DNA of 64,000 nucleotides, from NCBI RefSeq assembly GCF_030519375.1, contig NZ_JAUMKB010000007.1, forward strand, positions 186,001 to 250,000, in the 5' to 3' direction. The stretch's first letter is position 1. Each line of letters begins with the position of its first letter. This DNA is from Mucilaginibacter tolerans (GTDB taxonomy: Bacteria; Bacteroidota; Bacteroidia; Sphingobacteriales; Sphingobacteriaceae). The position numbers and the translations under genes are program-made. This document shows positions 61,633 to 64,000 of the stretch, piece after piece. The notes under the pieces were generated by a model. It was not told the DNA's origin and did no database searches. It worked only from the letters and a program-made list of their open reading frames with translations.

Positions 61633-62356
61633 CTTTTTCCTCTCCGTTAAATAACCCTGCCAGAACCGCTGGTGTTAGGTTAGTGTAGTCATCTATCACC
61701 AAATCCACAGGGTACAAGTCGCTAGCCGGGTGACCGGTAGTGATCCCTACTACTTTCATACCTGCGGCGTTTGCTGCTTTGATGCCCGCCAACGAATCCT
61801 CAAATACCACACATTTTCCGGGCGGTATGTTCAGTAATTCGGCAGCTTTTAAAAATATCTGCGGATCGGGTTTAGGTTTGATTACCATCGAGGAGTTAAC
61901 GATCTCGTTAAAATCATCGCGAATGGGCACTTTATTCAATATGAAATCAATGTCTTCCACGGTCGCTGAAGTGGCCATAGCCATTTTTACCCCATCGGTT
62001 TTTAACTCAGCCAGGAAATTTTCAAGGCCTTTAATGGCAACCAGATGCGGTGCATATTCCTGCCTGTAAAACTCCTCTTTTTCGCGGAGTAATTCTTTCA
62101 GATATGCCTCATCATGGTCCGCGCCAAATATCCTTTTCAGCGTTTCCATAATGGGCACGCCGCTTATTTCGGTATAATAAGTATGCCTGCTTAATTCGTC
62201 TTTATGGTATTTCCTGAACAGCGCTTGCCACGATATAAAATGAAATGGCGTATTATCGATCAGGGTGCCATCCATATCAAAAATGGCCGCAAACGTAGTT
62301 TCAACAGACTTCTCCCTTGGAGAAGATTCAGTGAGGACCGATTCATTATACTCCAA
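61613..62356 (-). CDS. HAD-superfamily phosphatase / beta-phosphoglucomutase-like
   Basis: About 247 residues if started at the TTG at 62356 (LEYNESVLTESSPREKSVETTFAAIFDMDGTLIDN); a GTG at 62380 is the alternative. Motif I DMDGTL with the two catalytic Asps, TSAT-like motif II (MAMATSATVEDI), Lys motif KPKPDPQIFLKAAELL and motif IV FEDSLAGIKAANAAGMKVVGITTG are intact: a subfamily IA sugar-phosphatase/mutase. No ATG exists in frame between the TTG and motif I, and the extra N-terminal residues look like read-through of spacer DNA. Overlaps tetR by 11 nt and the AarF gene by 20 nt. Confidence 0.85.
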   Translation of the reverse strand: MEYNESVLTESSPREKSVETTFAAIFDMDGTLIDNTPFHFISWQALFRKYHKDELSRHTYYTEISGVPIMETLKRIFGADHDEAYLKELLREKEEFYRQEYAPHLVAIKGLENFLAELKTDGVKMAMATSATVEDIDFILNKVPIRDDFNEIVNSSMVIKPKPDPQIFLKAAELLNIPPGKCVVFEDSLAGIKAANAAGMKVVGITTGHPASDLYPVDLVIDDYTNLTPAVLAGLFNGEEKDERESA

Positions 62357-63005
62357 AGCCCATCTTTTCTGCGATACCACCGTTTTTGGCTAAAAACTTG
62401 CCATACTCAAACAGGTTATCAATCGGTGAACGTTGAAACAGGTCGAAAGTAACATTAATGCCTTTTTCAATGGCTTCATCGGTTTTCTCAAACCCGGCAG
62501 AACTATCATTGATCCAGAAATGCAGTATAAAACCGAATTGCACCCAAAGGGCATCTTTGTATCGTTTACTAAAGAATTTGCGGTCGGATAATTCGCCCGA
62601 CTCCAAACCCTCATTCAAAATTTCGATGCAAAAGCTCTCAAAAACTGTTCGCAACTCAGCAAACACTATTGGGGTGGTTATTCCTTTTGGCTGTTTGTTT
62701 ATGCAGTAAACGGCGAAGCTGCGCTGCTGTTTCAGCAATTCAAAAAAAGCATAAAAGAAACTCAATGCTTTTTCACGAGCTGAATACTGCGCCCAAACTT
62801 CCTGCCCTTTAACTTCCGTCAGCGTTTTATCGGCAATACCGGTCCAGATATTTTGTTCCAAAGTTTTGAATGACCCGAAATGCGAATAAAATTCGGCTTC
62901 GGTCATTTTATTTTTTTTGGCGAAAATATATACCGATTTAGGCTCTTCACCCTGGGTGAGTACATAATCGATGTACGCTTTTTTGATGCTTTCAGTAGTA
63001 GCCAT
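62346..63005 (-). CDS. TetR-family transcriptional regulator
   Basis: A 219-residue regulator. The N-terminal helix-turn-helix region is ESIKKAYIDYVLTQGEEPKSVYIFAKKNKMTEAEFYSHFGSFKTLEQNIWTG (about 5-58), with the YSHFGSFK recognition segment of TetR proteins. The remaining 150 residues are a helical ligand/dimer domain. It heads a minus-strand group (HAD, AarF, and possibly Dabb to phrB) and is divergent from the cryptochrome-like gene; the 215-nt gap holds palindromes suggestive of an operator. Ligand unknown. Confidence 0.85.
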   Translation of the reverse strand: MATTESIKKAYIDYVLTQGEEPKSVYIFAKKNKMTEAEFYSHFGSFKTLEQNIWTGIADKTLTEVKGQEVWAQYSAREKALSFFYAFFELLKQQRSFAVYCINKQPKGITTPIVFAELRTVFESFCIEILNEGLESGELSDRKFFSKRYKDALWVQFGFILHFWINDSSAGFEKTDEAIEKGINVTFDLFQRSPIDNLFEYGKFLAKNGGIAEKMGFGV

Positions 63006-63025
63006 GATGAATTTATTATGAATAA

Positions 63026-63066
63026 TTTATCGGATAAAATTAGGACATCCAATTTGATAAAATGTC
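63026..63066. promoter_or_regulatory. Candidate TetR operator in the tetR/cry gap
   Basis: TTTATC-G-GATAAA (63026-63038) is a perfect 6+1+6 inverted repeat starting 21 nt upstream of the tetR ATG. Close by, GACAT (63044-63048) and ATGTC (63062-63066) form a second inverted repeat with a 13-nt spacer. Either fits a dimeric regulator site, but AT-rich chance is possible. Confidence 0.3.
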
Positions 63067-63220
63067 ATAATTATCTATAAATAACGATGATTTTAGGCAG
63101 ATAGTTTTGCCAGAATAAATGTTTACCCGATGTCAAATAATTTGCGGTTATTAGGTGAAACCCGTAAATTATTGCAAATTTGTAGGTTAGTTAGTCCCGC
63201 TAACCGACAGGGGAAGTACA

Positions 63221-64000
63221 ATGAGTGAAAAAACAATACTAGTTTGGTTCAGAAACGATCTTCGCGTTCACGACAACGAAATATTGTTTGAGGCTACCCG
63301 AAAGGCCGATAAAGTACTCCCGGTATATATTTTCGATCCTTTTTATTTCAAGACCGCCGCGTTAGGGTTATTAAAAACAGGGAACATCCGTGCCAAATTT
63401 TTGTTGGAATCTGTAGCCGACTTGCGCGGCAATCTGCAGAAACTGGGCGGCGATCTGATAATAAGGATAGGTAATCCCGCTGAGATCATCCCGCAACTGG
63501 CACAGCAGTATGAGGTATCAGAAGTTTACCATCACCGCGAAGTAGCTTTTGAAGAAACACAGATATCTGAAGAAGTTGAGGCTGCCTTGTGGAAGATAAA
63601 ACTCAACCTGAAACACTTCATAGGTCATACGCTCTATCATAAAGAAGACCTGCCTTTCCCGATAAAAGATATCCCTGATAGTTTTTCCATATTTAAAAAG
63701 AAAGTGGAGCGTGATAGCCAGGTTCGACCCTGCATCGAAACTCCGGAACATATTTATACACCTGAGATTGTTGATGCCGGAAATATCCCAACATTAGCCG
63801 AACTTGGTTTAACAGGGCCGGTAGATGATCCACGCAGCGATTTTCATTACGAAGGTGGCGAATCAACAGGTCTATTACACCTGGAGCAATACATTTCCAG
63901 GCAATCATTAACTGGTGCAACAAAAGGGAATAAGCATAGCGACCATCCTTCACGATTGTCAGCATGGATATCACTGGGTTGCCTTTCCATGCGTTGGGTG
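63221..64000 (+). CDS. Cryptochrome DASH / photolyase-family protein (3' end missing)
   Basis: The ATG at 63221 opens a frame that stays open to the last base (260 codons), so the FAD-binding half is truncated by the window. MSEKTILVWFRNDLRVHDNEILFEA is the photolyase N-terminal motif; VYIFDPFYFK, FLLESVADLRGNLQKLGGDLIIRIGNP and SFSIFKKKVERDS plus the start of the C-terminal domain (HPSRLSAWISLGCLSMRWV) resemble cryptochrome DASH. DASH proteins repair dimers in single-stranded DNA and may sense blue light. It is divergent from the tetR operon, 215 nt away. Confidence 0.9.
   Translation, partial: MSEKTILVWFRNDLRVHDNEILFEATRKADKVLPVYIFDPFYFKTAALGLLKTGNIRAKFLLESVADLRGNLQKLGGDLIIRIGNPAEIIPQLAQQYEVSEVYHHREVAFEETQISEEVEAALWKIKLNLKHFIGHTLYHKEDLPFPIKDIPDSFSIFKKKVERDSQVRPCIETPEHIYTPEIVDAGNIPTLAELGLTGPVDDPRSDFHYEGGESTGLLHLEQYISRQSLTGATKGNKHSDHPSRLSAWISLGCLSMRWV

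Overview
The window looks like a chromosome segment of a Bacteroidota bacterium, most likely family Sphingobacteriaceae (Mucilaginibacter/Pedobacter-like). The reasons are gldKLMN, gldB and a SprE/PorW-like gene, large secreted proteins ending in type IX secretion system (T9SS) C-terminal sorting domains, promoter boxes of the Bacteroidetes form TAnnTTTG, an atp operon that carries atpZ, atpI, B, E, F, H, A and G but not atpD/atpC, and moderate GC. I see no tRNA, rRNA, CRISPR array, transposase, integrase or phage gene. The genus is inferred, not proven.

Layout. 1-2.3 kb: end of a TIGR03118-like protein, a DUF4271 membrane protein and hemD. 2.5-7.3 kb: gldK-gldL-gldM-gldN, the trans-envelope core and motor of T9SS/gliding. 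7.4-14.4 kb, minus strand: sprE/porW-like TPR lipoprotein, a class A penicillin-binding protein and uvrC. 14.45-20.3 kb: ATP synthase operon, with two long low-complexity intergenic repeats flanking atpH-atpA. 20.5-25.4 kb: DUF4349 lipoprotein, a 62-residue membrane protein, gldB (minus) divergent from glutamine-dependent nadE, and a DUF4136 lipoprotein. 25.6-46.2 kb, minus strand: five consecutive giant T9SS cargo genes (about 1100-1600 residues each) sharing a conserved C-terminal module of about 610 residues but carrying different N-terminal regions (NHL propellers, a doubled propeller, or a beta-helix-like repeat). 46.6-52.6 kb: a tiny signal-peptide/C-terminal-anchor protein, an HTTM-like membrane protein, a secreted S8 subtilase with T9SS domain, and a small beta-barrel-like protein. 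52.8-56.7 kb: lipoprotein gamma-glutamyltransferase, a MarR regulator and two FKBP lipoproteins. 56.7-64 kb: a minus-strand TetR-HAD-AarF/UbiB-Dabb-SDR-TIGR01777-photolyase run, divergent from a cryptochrome DASH-like gene cut by the window end.

How it fits together. T9SS is the thread: GldK/L/M/N build and energise the translocon, GldB and SprE are accessory gliding/secretion lipoproteins, and at least six genes encode likely T9SS cargo. GldL/GldM are driven by the proton motive force, which the neighbouring ATP synthase also uses. The right end resembles a light/oxidative-damage repair group (photolyase and cryptochrome with reductase/epimerase-type genes) next to a TetR regulator.

The observations most worth checking are (1) the five-member cargo family with exchangeable N-termini and an undefined shared core, (2) several unrelated-looking, short-period imperfect intergenic repeats, two of them inside the atp operon and sharing a 19-nt word in opposite orientation, and (3) the photolyase/cryptochrome/TetR neighbourhood.
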